From Gammaproteobacteria bacterium (GTDB lineage: Bacteria > Pseudomonadota > Gammaproteobacteria > Competibacterales > Competibacteraceae), in contig JACKNC010000001.1 of the NCBI GenBank assembly GCA_024235095.1, positions 2,083,501 to 2,147,500 on the forward strand: DNA of 64,000 bases. Reading direction: 5' to 3'. A model generated the notes under the pieces. The model saw only the letters and a list, made by a program, of their open reading frames with translations. It was not told the DNA's origin and ran no database searches. Positions within the stretch are counted from its first letter, which is position 1, and every line of letters begins with the position of its first letter. The translations under genes were made by a program, and so were the position numbers. This document shows, one piece after another, positions 1-10,292 of this stretch.

Positions 1-2531
1 ATCCTCCGGATTCCCGGCAAATCAGCGACGGATTTCGTCTGTTGTTCGAGTTGCAGGCGGTCGATGAGCAGCGCGGCGTCACCGAACGGGGCCGGCAGCT
101 GGCGAAACTGCCGGTCGATCCCCGGTTAGGGCGAATGCTGCTGGCGGCGCAACAGGAACGCAGTTTACGCGAGGCGTTGATTATTGTGTCGGCGCTGGCG
201 ATTCAAGACCCTCGGGAACGGCCTCTGGAGAAGCAGCAGGCGGCGGATGAGAAGCATCGCCGGTTCCGCGATGAACGCTCCGATTTTCTGGCTTTGTTGA
301 AACTTTGGGACTACTACCATGAGCAGGCCCGCCAGCTTTCCAAGAACCAGTTGCGCAATCTCTGTCAGAAGGATTTTCTGTCGTTCGTGCGGATGCGGGA
401 ATGGCATGACCTGCATCAAGAATTATTGGGGCGGGTCACCGAAATGGGGATGCGGCTCAATGACGAACCCGTGCCTTATGACCACTTGCACCGGGCGCTG
501 CTGACCGGTCTACTCGGGCATCTTGGGTTAAAGCAGGAAGAGAACGCCTATCTCGGCGCGCGCGGACGGAATTTCTACCTGTTCCCCGGTTCCGGGTTAT
601 TCAAAAAGCGCCCGCGCTGGGTTATGGCGGCTGAACTGGTGGAGACCACCCGGCTTTACGCCCGCACTGTGGCGCGGGTTGAACCGGAGTGGGTGGAATA
701 TCTGGCTGGGCCGTTGCTCAAGCGCGCCTACGCCGAACCGCATTGGGAGAAGCGTTCTGCTCAGGTGACAGCCACCGAGCGGGTCACCTTGTATGGTTTG
801 CCTATAGTCGCCGGTCGCCGCGTCAATTATGGGCCGCTGGACCCGGCGCTGGCGCGGACTCTATTTATTCGTCAGGCGCTGGTCGCTGGCGAATTTCACT
901 GCAAGGCGCCGTTTTTCCAGCACAACCGGCAATTACTGGAAGAATTGACCGAACTGGAAACCCGCGCCCGTCGTGATTTGACCACCGATGAGGAAGCGCT
1001 GTACCGCTTTTACGATGAGCGGATTCCCGGGGGCATTTACAGCGGCCCGAGTTTCGAGATGTGGCGGAAAAAGGTCGAACGGGAACAACCCCGCCTACTG
1101 TTCCTGGATCGTGAAACCTTGCTGGCGCCTGCCGCAACGGCGGTTGATGGCGAGAATTTCCCGGATCACCTCAATCTTGATGGATTGAAATTGCCCTTGC
1201 GTTACCGTTTCGCGCCGGGTGACGAAGAGGATGGCGTGACCTTGACCGTACCGCTGGCCGCAGTGAATCAGGTCGATCCGAAACGGCTGGACTGGCTGGT
1301 GCCGGGCCTGCGGGCGGAACGCATGGCGACGTTGCTGAAATCGCTGCCCAAGGCGTTGCGGCGGAATTTCGTACCGGTTCCCAACTATGTGCAGGCGTTG
1401 CTGGAAGTCATCGATCCGGGCGAGGGGTCGCTGACCGAGGCGATGGCGGAGCGCCTGGAGCATATGACCGGGGTGCAAATTCCCGAGGATGCCTGGAATC
1501 CAGAGGCAGTTCCGCCACATCTGCGGATGCGCTTTCGAGTGGTCGACGCCGAAGATCGGGAATTGGCGGCAGGGCGCGACTGGACAGTGATTCAGCAACA
1601 GTTGCGTGGTGAAGCGCAGGCGGGATTCGCCGCGTTGCCCACACCGGAATTTGAGCGGGAACAGGTGCGCGACTGGGATTTCGGCGCACTGCCGGAAGAA
1701 GTCAGTTTCGTTCGGAATGGCATCCAGTTGCGCGGCTATCCGGCATTGATCGCCGAACCGGATGGAACGCTGGCGCTGCGAGTATTGGATTCGCCCGTGC
1801 GCGCGGAGGCGGCGACCCGGGCGGGTTTGCGGCGATTGATCGGCTGGCGGCTGGGGCCGGTGTTCAAGTCGCTGGCGCGCGATTTGCCCCAGTTTCAACA
1901 GATGACCCTGCATTACTTGGGACTAGGGACACAGGAGCAGTTGCGGGAAGATCTCCAGAATGTGATTCTTGACCGGGCGTTTCTTACCGATGAACCGTTG
2001 CCGCGCGACCGGGCAGTGTTCGAGGCGTTGCTGGAGCGGGGTAGAAACCGCTTGTCAGCGGCGCGAGCGGACATTGGACAAATGGCGGCAGAAACTCTGG
2101 CGGCTTATCACGATGCGCGCCGGATGTTGAGCGGTGAATTGTCGCCGGTCTGGGGCGAGGCGCTGACCGATATCCGTGACCAGTTGGCGCATCTGATTTA
2201 TCCCGGCTTTCTCAGCCAGACTCCAGCGGAATGGTTGCCGCATTTGCCGCGTTATCTACGCGCGATGGCCGTGCGCTTGAACAAGCTTCGTCAGGCGCCG
2301 GACAAGGATCGGCAACGGTGTGGCGACATCATCCGGTTGTGGGAACATTGTAAGCGGCAACTGGCGCAGAATGCCGAACGGGAACGGCATGATCCGGAGT
2401 TGATTCGCCTGCGCTGGCTGGTGGAGGAGTTGCGCGTGTCCCAGTTCGCCCAGGAATTGAAGACCATCATTCCGGTATCGGTCAAACGGTTGGAAGAACA
2501 GTGGAATCGGGTGAAGAAAGGGTTATCCTGA
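1..2531 (+). CDS. hrpA: ATP-dependent RNA helicase HrpA, C-terminal part (5' end outside window)
   Basis: The frame is open from base 3, so this is the last 842 residues of a protein whose family is about 1300 residues long. The DEAH helicase core lies upstream of the window. Visible are the helicase-associated region (motif LPVDPRLGRMLL, then SALAIQDPRERP and the KQQAADEKHRRF stretch), the OB-fold region (FPGSGLFKK, PEWVEYLA, EPHWEKRSAQV) and the long C-terminal domain characteristic of HrpA (NQVDPKRLDWLVPGLR, SLPKALRRNFVPVPNY, ending near LRWLVEELRVSQFAQEL). HrpA proteins are cytoplasmic NTP-dependent RNA helicases; E. coli HrpA has been linked to mRNA processing and rescue of stalled ribosomes. 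uvrA follows 47 bases downstream on the same strand. A TTG at 42 is only an internal codon. Similarity to E. coli HrpA is recognisable along the whole visible length. Confidence 0.96.
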   Translation, partial: PPDSRQISDGFRLLFELQAVDEQRGVTERGRQLAKLPVDPRLGRMLLAAQQERSLREALIIVSALAIQDPRERPLEKQQAADEKHRRFRDERSDFLALLKLWDYYHEQARQLSKNQLRNLCQKDFLSFVRMREWHDLHQELLGRVTEMGMRLNDEPVPYDHLHRALLTGLLGHLGLKQEENAYLGARGRNFYLFPGSGLFKKRPRWVMAAELVETTRLYARTVARVEPEWVEYLAGPLLKRAYAEPHWEKRSAQVTATERVTLYGLPIVAGRRVNYGPLDPALARTLFIRQALVAGEFHCKAPFFQHNRQLLEELTELETRARRDLTTDEEALYRFYDERIPGGIYSGPSFEMWRKKVEREQPRLLFLDRETLLAPAATAVDGENFPDHLNLDGLKLPLRYRFAPGDEEDGVTLTVPLAAVNQVDPKRLDWLVPGLRAERMATLLKSLPKALRRNFVPVPNYVQALLEVIDPGEGSLTEAMAERLEHMTGVQIPEDAWNPEAVPPHLRMRFRVVDAEDRELAAGRDWTVIQQQLRGEAQAGFAALPTPEFEREQVRDWDFGALPEEVSFVRNGIQLRGYPALIAEPDGTLALRVLDSPVRAEAATRAGLRRLIGWRLGPVFKSLARDLPQFQQMTLHYLGLGTQEQLREDLQNVILDRAFLTDEPLPRDRAVFEALLERGRNRLSAARADIGQMAAETLAAYHDARRMLSGELSPVWGEALTDIRDQLAHLIYPGFLSQTPAEWLPHLPRYLRAMAVRLNKLRQAPDKDRQRCGDIIRLWEHCKRQLAQNAERERHDPELIRLRWLVEELRVSQFAQELKTIIPVSVKRLEEQWNRVKKGLS

Positions 2532-2578
2532 ACCTTGACCTGGAAAGGCAATAACGCGGGAATTGGGACTGACGAACC

Positions 2579-5422
2579 ATGGATACCATCAAAATTCGCG
2601 GCGCGCGCACCCATAATCTACAAAACATCGACCTGGATCTGCCCCGCGACCGGCTGATCGTCATCACCGGCCTGTCCGGTTCCGGCAAATCCTCATTGGC
2701 GTTCGACACACTGTACGCCGAGGGTCAGCGCCGTTACGTGGAATCGCTGTCTGCCTACGCTCGGCAATTCCTGTCGCTGATGGAAAAGCCCGATGTGGAT
2801 CATATCGAGGGCCTATCGCCGGCGATTTCCATCGAGCAGAAATCCACCTCGCACAATCCCCGTTCCACCGTCGGCACGATCACCGAAATTTACGACTATC
2901 TGCGCCTGCTGTACGCGCGGGCCGGCATTCCGCACTGTCCAGATCATGGCATTGACCTGGATGCGCAAACCGTCAGTCAGATGGTCGATCAAATCTTGAT
3001 CTTGCCCGAAGGTCAGCGGTTAATGCTGTTAGCGCCGGTGGTCAAGGAACGCAAGGGTGAGCATGTCAAACTGTTGCAAGAATTACGCGCTCAAGGCTTC
3101 ATTCGTGCCCGCATTGATGGCGAGGTTGTGGAACTGGACAGCCCGCCCACGCTGGATTTGCGCCGTAAGCATACAATCGAGGTTGTCGTCGACCGCTTCA
3201 AGGCGCGCAACGACCTAGCCCAGCGGTTGGCGGAGTCGTTCGAGACGGCGCTGCGTTTGGGAGAAGGCGTTGCGCGCGTGGCGTTCCTGGATGAACCAGA
3301 GCAACCCGAACTGCTATTTTCATCCGGTTATGCCTGCCCACTATGCGGGTACAGCCTGAGCGAACTGGAACCTCGGCTCTTTTCTTTCAACAATCCGGTC
3401 GGCGCTTGCCCGGAGTGCGACGGTCTGGGAGTCAAATCATTCTTCGATCCCGAACGGGTGGTCATGCATCCCCACCTGAGTTTGGCGGAGGGCGCGGTGT
3501 ACGACTGGGGTCGGGATAATCGCTATCACTTTCACCTAATCGAAGGCTTGGCGCAACATTACGGTTTTGATCCGGAACAATCTTTCCAGACCTTGCCAGA
3601 GGGCATCCGTCAACTCATTCTTCACGGCAGCGGCGAGGAAACCGTAACCCTGGACTATGTCAACCACCAGGGGGAACCCTTCACTCTCCGACAACCGTTT
3701 GCCGGGGTGCTGCCTGAAATGGAGCGCCGCTACCGGGAAACCGATTCCAGCATCCTGCGTGAAATGTTAGCGCGGTATATGAGCAGCCGTCCTTGCCTAT
3801 CCTGTCAAGGCGCGCGGCTGACCCGTTCCGCCCGGCATGTGTTCATCGCCGGACATGCTTTGCCCGATGTAGCAAGCTGGCCGGTTGGTGCGACACGCGC
3901 TTTTTTTGCCGAATTACGCTTGCCAGGCCGGCGCGGGGAAATCGCCGCCAAGGTTGTCAAGGAGATCGGCGAGCGACTGAATTTTCTGGTCAACGTTGGT
4001 CTGGATTATCTGAGTCTGGCGCGCAGCGCCGACACGCTGTCCGGTGGCGAAGCACAGCGCATTCGCCTGGCTTCGCAGATCGGCGCGGGACTGGTCGGGG
4101 TGCTGTACGTGCTGGACGAACCGTCGATTGGGTTGCATCAACGCGATAACGCCCGCCTGTTGGCCAGCCTGCTGCGCTTGCGCGACCTGGGGAATACCGT
4201 GATCGTGGTGGAACACGATGAGGAAGCAATCCGCACCGCTGACCAGGTTGTGGATATGGGACCGGGCGCGGGCGTTCACGGTGGCCGCGTCGTGGCGCAA
4301 GGAACGCCTGCTGACATCATGACCCATCCCGAGTCGCTGACCGGCGCCTATCTGGACGGTCAGCGACGCATTGCAATCCCAAAACAGCGCACCCCTTTCG
4401 ACCTGAATCGGGTGTTGCGCATCATCGAAGCCCGCGGTAACAATCTAAAAAATCTGCATGTGGAGATTCCCATCGGATTGCTGACCTGCGTCACTGGCGT
4501 GTCCGGCTCCGGCAAATCAACCCTGATCAACGACACGTTGTACCGCTACGCCGCCCGCGATTTGAACAACGCCAACGAATCGCCTGCGCCCTGCCGCGAT
4601 CTGTTGGGGCTGGAGTATCTGGACAAGGTGGTCAACATCGACCAAAGTCCGATTGGCCGCACTCCACGCTCCAATCCAGCGACCTATACCGGCTTGTTCA
4701 CCCCGATCCGTGAACTGTTTTCCGAGGTTCCCGAAGCGCGCGCGCGCGGCTATAAGCCTGGCCGCTTCAGCTTCAACGTCAAGGGGGGACGTTGCGAAGC
4801 CTGTGAGGGTGATGGGGTCATTCAGGTCGCGATGCATTTTCTCCCTGACCTGTATGTACCCTGTGATCAGTGCAAGGGCCAGCGCTATAACCGGGAAACG
4901 CTGGATATCCGCTACAAGGGCCGCAACATTCATGAAGTGCTGGACATGACGGTCGAGGAGGCGCTGGCGTTCTACCAGGCCGTGCCGGCAGTGGCGCGCA
5001 AGTTGAAAACGCTGGTCGAGGTGGGATTGAGTTACATCAAACTGGGCCAGAATGCGACCACGCTGTCCGGCGGCGAAGCGCAACGGGTTAAGCTGGCGCG
5101 CGAGCTGTCCAAGCGCGATACTGGCCAAACTTTGTACGTTCTTGACGAGCCGACGACTGGTCTGCACTTCCACGACATTGAGCAATTATTGAAGGTGCTG
5201 CACGAACTGCGGGATCGAGGAAATACTATCGTGGTAATTGAACATAACCTGGACGTGATCAAAACGGCGGACTGGATCATTGATCTTGGGCCGGAAGGCG
5301 GCGGCGACGGCGGGGAAGTTGTGGCGACAGGGACGCCAGAACAGGTGGCGGCCCATCCGGCGAGTCATACCGGGCGGTTTTTGGCGCCGGTGTTGAAATG
5401 CAGAAAGCAGAATGCTTTTTAA
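2579..5422 (+). CDS. uvrA: Excinuclease ABC subunit A
   Basis: UvrA is the damage-recognition ATPase of nucleotide excision repair and loads UvrB on damaged DNA. The 947-residue length is normal for the family. The first nucleotide-binding site has Walker A GLSGSGKSSLAF near residue 32 and ABC signature LSGGEAQRIRLASQ near 487. The second has GVSGSGKSTLIN near 640 and LSGGEAQRVKLAREL near 829. Cysteine pairs CPLCGY and CPECDG, and later CEACEGDG with CDQCKGQ, mark the zinc modules. The ATG start follows the end of hrpA by 47 bases and begins with the typical MDTIKIRGARTHNLQNI. The gene has the same GC-rich composition as its left neighbour, in sharp contrast to the gene that follows it. Confidence 0.98.
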   Translation: MDTIKIRGARTHNLQNIDLDLPRDRLIVITGLSGSGKSSLAFDTLYAEGQRRYVESLSAYARQFLSLMEKPDVDHIEGLSPAISIEQKSTSHNPRSTVGTITEIYDYLRLLYARAGIPHCPDHGIDLDAQTVSQMVDQILILPEGQRLMLLAPVVKERKGEHVKLLQELRAQGFIRARIDGEVVELDSPPTLDLRRKHTIEVVVDRFKARNDLAQRLAESFETALRLGEGVARVAFLDEPEQPELLFSSGYACPLCGYSLSELEPRLFSFNNPVGACPECDGLGVKSFFDPERVVMHPHLSLAEGAVYDWGRDNRYHFHLIEGLAQHYGFDPEQSFQTLPEGIRQLILHGSGEETVTLDYVNHQGEPFTLRQPFAGVLPEMERRYRETDSSILREMLARYMSSRPCLSCQGARLTRSARHVFIAGHALPDVASWPVGATRAFFAELRLPGRRGEIAAKVVKEIGERLNFLVNVGLDYLSLARSADTLSGGEAQRIRLASQIGAGLVGVLYVLDEPSIGLHQRDNARLLASLLRLRDLGNTVIVVEHDEEAIRTADQVVDMGPGAGVHGGRVVAQGTPADIMTHPESLTGAYLDGQRRIAIPKQRTPFDLNRVLRIIEARGNNLKNLHVEIPIGLLTCVTGVSGSGKSTLINDTLYRYAARDLNNANESPAPCRDLLGLEYLDKVVNIDQSPIGRTPRSNPATYTGLFTPIRELFSEVPEARARGYKPGRFSFNVKGGRCEACEGDGVIQVAMHFLPDLYVPCDQCKGQRYNRETLDIRYKGRNIHEVLDMTVEEALAFYQAVPAVARKLKTLVEVGLSYIKLGQNATTLSGGEAQRVKLARELSKRDTGQTLYVLDEPTTGLHFHDIEQLLKVLHELRDRGNTIVVIEHNLDVIKTADWIIDLGPEGGGDGGEVVATGTPEQVAAHPASHTGRFLAPVLKCRKQNAF

Positions 5423-5501
5423 TTCGTAACTTCGCCGCTATTGAACAGCAAGCAATGATCAGCTTGCGTTTATTTCACAAGAAACCTTGAAGAATCTCAA
5501 G

Positions 5502-8500
5502 ATGAACGAAACCTTAAAACCATTTTCTCCTCTTGTAGATGTTATTATTCCCGTTTATCGCGGTTTTGAAGAAACACAAAATTGTTTAGAAAGTGTTCTA
5601 CTTAACTTCCAAAAAACAACTATTGAAATAGTTGTTGTCAATGACAATAGTCCTGATGTAGCTATTCAAGAATATTTAATTGACTTGGCAACTAATGGAA
5701 AAATAACTTTACTTGAAAACCCAATTAATCAAGGCTTTGTTAATGCTGTAAATCGAGGTATGGTGCTGCATCCGGAACGAGATATTGTATTATTGAATAG
5801 TGATACCGAGGTTCACGGCGACTGGCTTGATCGCTTGAGAAGTTGCGCTTACAGTGATTTGCAAGTTGGTACTGTCACTCCCTTTTCCAATAATGCAACG
5901 ATCTGTAGCTACCCCCGATTTACTGAGATCAACTCACTGCCGGAAGATTGCACATTTGGTGCCCTTGATGATCTGTTCTCCAAACTAAATCATTCTCAAT
6001 CATTTGAAATACCAACGGCTGTTGGCTTTTGTATGTACATTACTCGTAACTGCTTAGATCAGGTAGGATATTTTAACGCATCTTTTTTTAAGGAAGGATA
6101 TGGCGAAGAAAATGACTTTTGCATGCGCGCCGTGGATGCTGGTTTTAAAAATTTACTTTGTGCGGATACATTCATTTATCACAAGGGCAGAGTTTCCTTT
6201 GCTGAAAAAGCTGATATTTTATGTGACCTTGCTCAGAAAAAAATTAAAAAATCATATCCTCATTATAGTACGCTTATTAATGATTTTTGCACTAGGGACC
6301 CAGCAAGGATTATGCGAAGACGCGTTGATCTGCATCGATTAATACATTCACCCCGGAAAAAAATATTGTTTGTTACACATACATGGGGTGGAGGTACGGA
6401 AAAGCATGTCCAGGACTTAACAAAATTACTCTCACCAGAGTTTGAAGTTCTTATCATGCGCCCGAAGAGCTTGCAGGAGGTTAGTGTAGAATGGGCTAAA
6501 TCAGGAGAAGAGTTTATCGTTTATTTTTCTCTGCCTTACACCTATTCAAAATTATTGGATTTCTTAAAATATATAAGAATTTCATTTATTCATTTTCACC
6601 ATATTATTGGAATTAATCAGCAAATTTTAAAAATTCCTAATGATCTGGAATTACCATATGAGTTTACTTTGCACGACTACTACCCTATCTGCCCACAATT
6701 CACTCTAACTAATAAAGACGGCAGCTATTGTGGCGAACCTGATACAGCAGGATGCTCCGTGTGCTTAGAGGAACGGCCAGCGCCTTGGGGGATGGACATA
6801 CTCTCATGGCGAACGCTTTTTCGAAATCTGCTCAATAAAGCAAATAGAGTTATCACCCCGTCCCAAGACCTCCTGGAACGCACTCGAAAATATTTTCCTG
6901 ATGCTACCTACGACTATCTGCCGCATCCTGAATTTTCTCCTATCTACTTTTCAAGTAAGAGTAATAATTATTTCCTTAACGGTGAGTTGAAAATTCTGGT
7001 TCTGGGAAGACTATCCTTGATGAAAGGATCAAGGCTAGTAGAAGCATGTGCAATCGACGCCAAACAAAGGAAACTACCCCTATATTTTAAAGTCATCGGA
7101 TTTCCTGTTGAAGAAATAAAAGTAGAGCCTGAAATTCCCTTATCGTGCTATGGTGTATATAGCGATTCAGAACTTCCATTGTTAATAGCCCGTGAACGGG
7201 CAGATATTATATTTTTTCCAACTCTATGGCCGGAAACTTATTCTTATACACTTAGCGAAGCAATGCGTTCCAATTTGCCGATTGTAGCTCCTAGACTAGG
7301 GGTGTTTATTGAGCGGCTTGTGGAATATCCGATTGCGTATTTATTGGATTGGAATAGCAGCGCTAAGCAATACAATGATTTTTTTATTTGTCTAAAAAAT
7401 GCAATTTTCTTGAAAGATGACAACAATGGTCAGAGAGAAATAACCACAATAAGTGATAAAAAGTATTTAGAACGTTATACGAGCACTTCTCCAGAAAGAA
7501 AATCTCTTTTCCTTTCTGATAAATATAATAAAAGTGATAATTATTCAGATTTAAATCTTAGTGAACATTTATATTCTAAAGATTTCCTTCCCGAACGCTA
7601 TCTCTATACATTAAATCGAGAAGAATTATTAAACATTATTCGAGATTTACCTATTGTTAAAAAAAATTTATCAATTACTCAATCACAATTCGCCAGTTTA
7701 ATTGATAAACTAATAGCTTCTAATCATGAGTTGTCATTATTAATAAACCAGTTGAAAAATGAACTTGAAAGTGAATCAGCAAGAAAACAAGAAATCATAA
7801 AACGTTTAAATATTGAAATTTCAATGCGTCGTCAAAATATAAATGAACTGGAAAATCAAATACGCCAATTCAAAAATTTTTTAGAGGAGATCTATTGTTC
7901 AACTTCCTGGAAAATAACTGCACCCATACGAGGCATAAAAAAATTTCTCATTAGACAAAAAAAATCTATATTTAATCATGCCTTCGGACTACGAAGCCAA
8001 TTAAATACTTTGAGGACAAATGCACAATGTAACTATCCAAACATTTCACAATTCATTATAGAGCCTCCTTTCTATTTAATCCGTAAATATATCAGACCGA
8101 TTGCTAAGAAGTTAATCTTGATATTTTTTAATGATATTGCTTATGAACAAACTTTATCATCAAAATTTTCTGAAAATACTAATAATAATGATTCTACAAA
8201 TGGATCACATCAACTAATATCAAACTTTATCCCTAGCGAACGATTTAGACATGCTGATAAGCCATTCAATCTAGAAGTAACCGTTATTGTTCCAAACTAT
8301 AATCACAGCGCATTTCTGAAAAGACGTCTCGACAGTATTTATCAGCAAACCTATAAACATTTCAGAGTTATCTTACTCGACGATCACTCGAATGACGCCA
8401 GCAGAGATATTTTGAATGAATATGCGAAAAAATATCCAGAAATAACTCAAAGTTATTTTAATGAACAAAATTCGGGCAACGCTTTTTCCCAATGGAAAAA

Positions 8501-10268
8501 AGGAATTAATTTGGCTGAGTCAGACATCATTTGGATCGCCGAAAGCGATGATTTTTGCGCCAATAATTTTTTGGAAACAGTTATTCCTTTCTTTATGGAT
8601 GAAGCTATTCAGCTTGCTTACAGTCGTTCCCTTTTTGTTGAAACTGATGGTCAACCAACAGAATTTACATTTAATGATTATCTTTATGAATTAGATCAAA
8701 AAAAATGGTTGGTTGATTATGTTGAATCTGCTCATAATGAAGTTAACTGCTTTCTAGGTAAAAAAAATACTATACCTAACGTCAGTAGCGTCGTTTTCAG
8801 GAAACCTACTAAAGATTTTGCATTGTTTAACGACAATAATTGGTTAAATATGAAAATATGTGGAGATTGGGTTTTCTATCTGCATCTGATTCGCGGTGGA
8901 AAAATTGCATTCACTAATAAAACTTGCAATTATTATCGCTTCCATTCTTCTAATTCTTCAACAACTACTTATAAAAAACCAACTTATTATAAAGAGCATC
9001 AATTTGTTGCAGAAACGATAGCGCAACTCTATAAAGTTTCTGATGAAACATTATATGCGCACAAAGCTTTATTAGAGCGGTTTTGGGAACAGAATATGAA
9101 AAGTATAAAAAAAACCGATTTTGAAGAATTTTATAAATTAAATGAAGCGTTTAGTTATAAGGAAAAGAGGCTTCCAAATATACTTATGGCTTCGTTTTCT
9201 TTTTCCACCGGAGGAGGCGAAATATTTCCTATCCGTTTGGCGAATGAGCTTAAGAAAAGAGGATACGCTATTACTTTTTTCAATTTCAATAGGGAACCCG
9301 TTAATGATAATGTAAGAAAGATGCTCTCGAGTGATATCCCAGTATTCGAATGTACTCAAGAGATTGGTAATCTAGATCAATTTCTTATCAATTTTGGCAT
9401 CGAAATAATCCATACTCATCATGCTAGCACAGAACACTTTTTTTCTGCTTATATGAATAAAACTAGAAAATCGATTAAGCATGTTGTTACTATGCATGGC
9501 ATGTATGAAACTTTAGAACAAATACATGCTGATAAAAATCTTCCAGTTATCATTAAGAATGTCGATTTATGGATTTATATTGCTGATAAAAATCTCGATC
9601 TTTTTAAAGCAAAAGGTTATGATATTGAAGATAAATCTATAAAAATTGGCAATGGAATGGCTTATCCTGAAATTAATATCATTAATCGCAAAGAATTGAA
9701 CATACCTGATGACGCTTTTGTTCTCTGTCAAGCCAGCCGATCCATTCCAGAAAAGGGCTGGGAAGAAGCAATTGAAATTATTAAAGAGGCAAGAGAAATC
9801 TCCCAAAAAAATATTCATATACTCCTGCTTGGCGATGGTCCAGTTTACCAATCTCTTCAGGAAAAAAAACTACCTGACTATATCCATCTACTTGGATTTA
9901 AGAACAACCCTGTTGACTACTATGCAATGTCAGATATGGGTTTTTTAGCATCACGCTTTAAAGGAGAAAGTTTTCCACTTTCAATTATCGAATGCCTGTT
10001 TTCAGGGAAACCATTTATCGCGAGTGATATCGGTGAGATTCGCAATATGTTAACCATTGAAAACGAAGTTGCAGGTGCTATATTTGCTCTAAAAAATAAT
10101 TGGCAAATTCCAATTCACGAAGTAGCACAAATTATTGCTGATTTTTCTACTAATCAATCACTTTATCAAAAAGCTCAATCCTGCACACAAAAAGCGGCGG
10201 ATCGCTTCAATATTAAAAATATCGTTGCGGCTTATGAAAGAGCTTATCAGCGTGTTTTATTTCAATGA
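5502..10268 (+). CDS. Giant four-domain glycosyltransferase (GT2-GT4-coiled coil-GT2-GT4)
   Basis: About 1588 residues from the ATG at 5502; an in-frame TTG at 5487 would add five residues. Four glycosyltransferase units can be read. An N-terminal GT-A (GT2) domain starts near residue 12 (VDVIIPVYRG, LLNSDTEVHGDWLD). A GT-B (GT4-like) unit starts near 285 (KKILFVTHTWGGGTEKHV). A predicted coiled coil at about 720-790 ends in the STSWKITAP motif near 799. A second GT2 domain starts near 924 (VTVIVPNYNHSAFLKRRLDSI, WIAESDDF). A second GT4 unit starts near 1221 (NILMASFSFSTGGGE, SIPEKGWEEA, ESFPLSIIECLFSGKPFIAS). Such proteins build repeating surface glycans (O antigen, capsule or glycoprotein glycans), and several sugars could be added by this one chain. 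Base composition is strikingly AT-rich compared with both neighbours, which suggests recent transfer. It ends 24 bases from the convergent glycosyltransferase. Sugar donors cannot be told from sequence. Confidence 0.9.
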   Translation: MNETLKPFSPLVDVIIPVYRGFEETQNCLESVLLNFQKTTIEIVVVNDNSPDVAIQEYLIDLATNGKITLLENPINQGFVNAVNRGMVLHPERDIVLLNSDTEVHGDWLDRLRSCAYSDLQVGTVTPFSNNATICSYPRFTEINSLPEDCTFGALDDLFSKLNHSQSFEIPTAVGFCMYITRNCLDQVGYFNASFFKEGYGEENDFCMRAVDAGFKNLLCADTFIYHKGRVSFAEKADILCDLAQKKIKKSYPHYSTLINDFCTRDPARIMRRRVDLHRLIHSPRKKILFVTHTWGGGTEKHVQDLTKLLSPEFEVLIMRPKSLQEVSVEWAKSGEEFIVYFSLPYTYSKLLDFLKYIRISFIHFHHIIGINQQILKIPNDLELPYEFTLHDYYPICPQFTLTNKDGSYCGEPDTAGCSVCLEERPAPWGMDILSWRTLFRNLLNKANRVITPSQDLLERTRKYFPDATYDYLPHPEFSPIYFSSKSNNYFLNGELKILVLGRLSLMKGSRLVEACAIDAKQRKLPLYFKVIGFPVEEIKVEPEIPLSCYGVYSDSELPLLIARERADIIFFPTLWPETYSYTLSEAMRSNLPIVAPRLGVFIERLVEYPIAYLLDWNSSAKQYNDFFICLKNAIFLKDDNNGQREITTISDKKYLERYTSTSPERKSLFLSDKYNKSDNYSDLNLSEHLYSKDFLPERYLYTLNREELLNIIRDLPIVKKNLSITQSQFASLIDKLIASNHELSLLINQLKNELESESARKQEIIKRLNIEISMRRQNINELENQIRQFKNFLEEIYCSTSWKITAPIRGIKKFLIRQKKSIFNHAFGLRSQLNTLRTNAQCNYPNISQFIIEPPFYLIRKYIRPIAKKLILIFFNDIAYEQTLSSKFSENTNNNDSTNGSHQLISNFIPSERFRHADKPFNLEVTVIVPNYNHSAFLKRRLDSIYQQTYKHFRVILLDDHSNDASRDILNEYAKKYPEITQSYFNEQNSGNAFSQWKKGINLAESDIIWIAESDDFCANNFLETVIPFFMDEAIQLAYSRSLFVETDGQPTEFTFNDYLYELDQKKWLVDYVESAHNEVNCFLGKKNTIPNVSSVVFRKPTKDFALFNDNNWLNMKICGDWVFYLHLIRGGKIAFTNKTCNYYRFHSSNSSTTTYKKPTYYKEHQFVAETIAQLYKVSDETLYAHKALLERFWEQNMKSIKKTDFEEFYKLNEAFSYKEKRLPNILMASFSFSTGGGEIFPIRLANELKKRGYAITFFNFNREPVNDNVRKMLSSDIPVFECTQEIGNLDQFLINFGIEIIHTHHASTEHFFSAYMNKTRKSIKHVVTMHGMYETLEQIHADKNLPVIIKNVDLWIYIADKNLDLFKAKGYDIEDKSIKIGNGMAYPEINIINRKELNIPDDAFVLCQASRSIPEKGWEEAIEIIKEAREISQKNIHILLLGDGPVYQSLQEKKLPDYIHLLGFKNNPVDYYAMSDMGFLASRFKGESFPLSIIECLFSGKPFIASDIGEIRNMLTIENEVAGAIFALKNNWQIPIHEVAQIIADFSTNQSLYQKAQSCTQKAADRFNIKNIVAAYERAYQRVLFQ

Positions 10269-10292
10269 CATATATGGTCAATTTCCAAATAT

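Noticed and set aside
1095..1913. A 272-codon minus-strand open frame inside hrpA
   Set aside because: HrpA similarity is continuous on the plus strand here; the minus frame is unrelated to any family I know.
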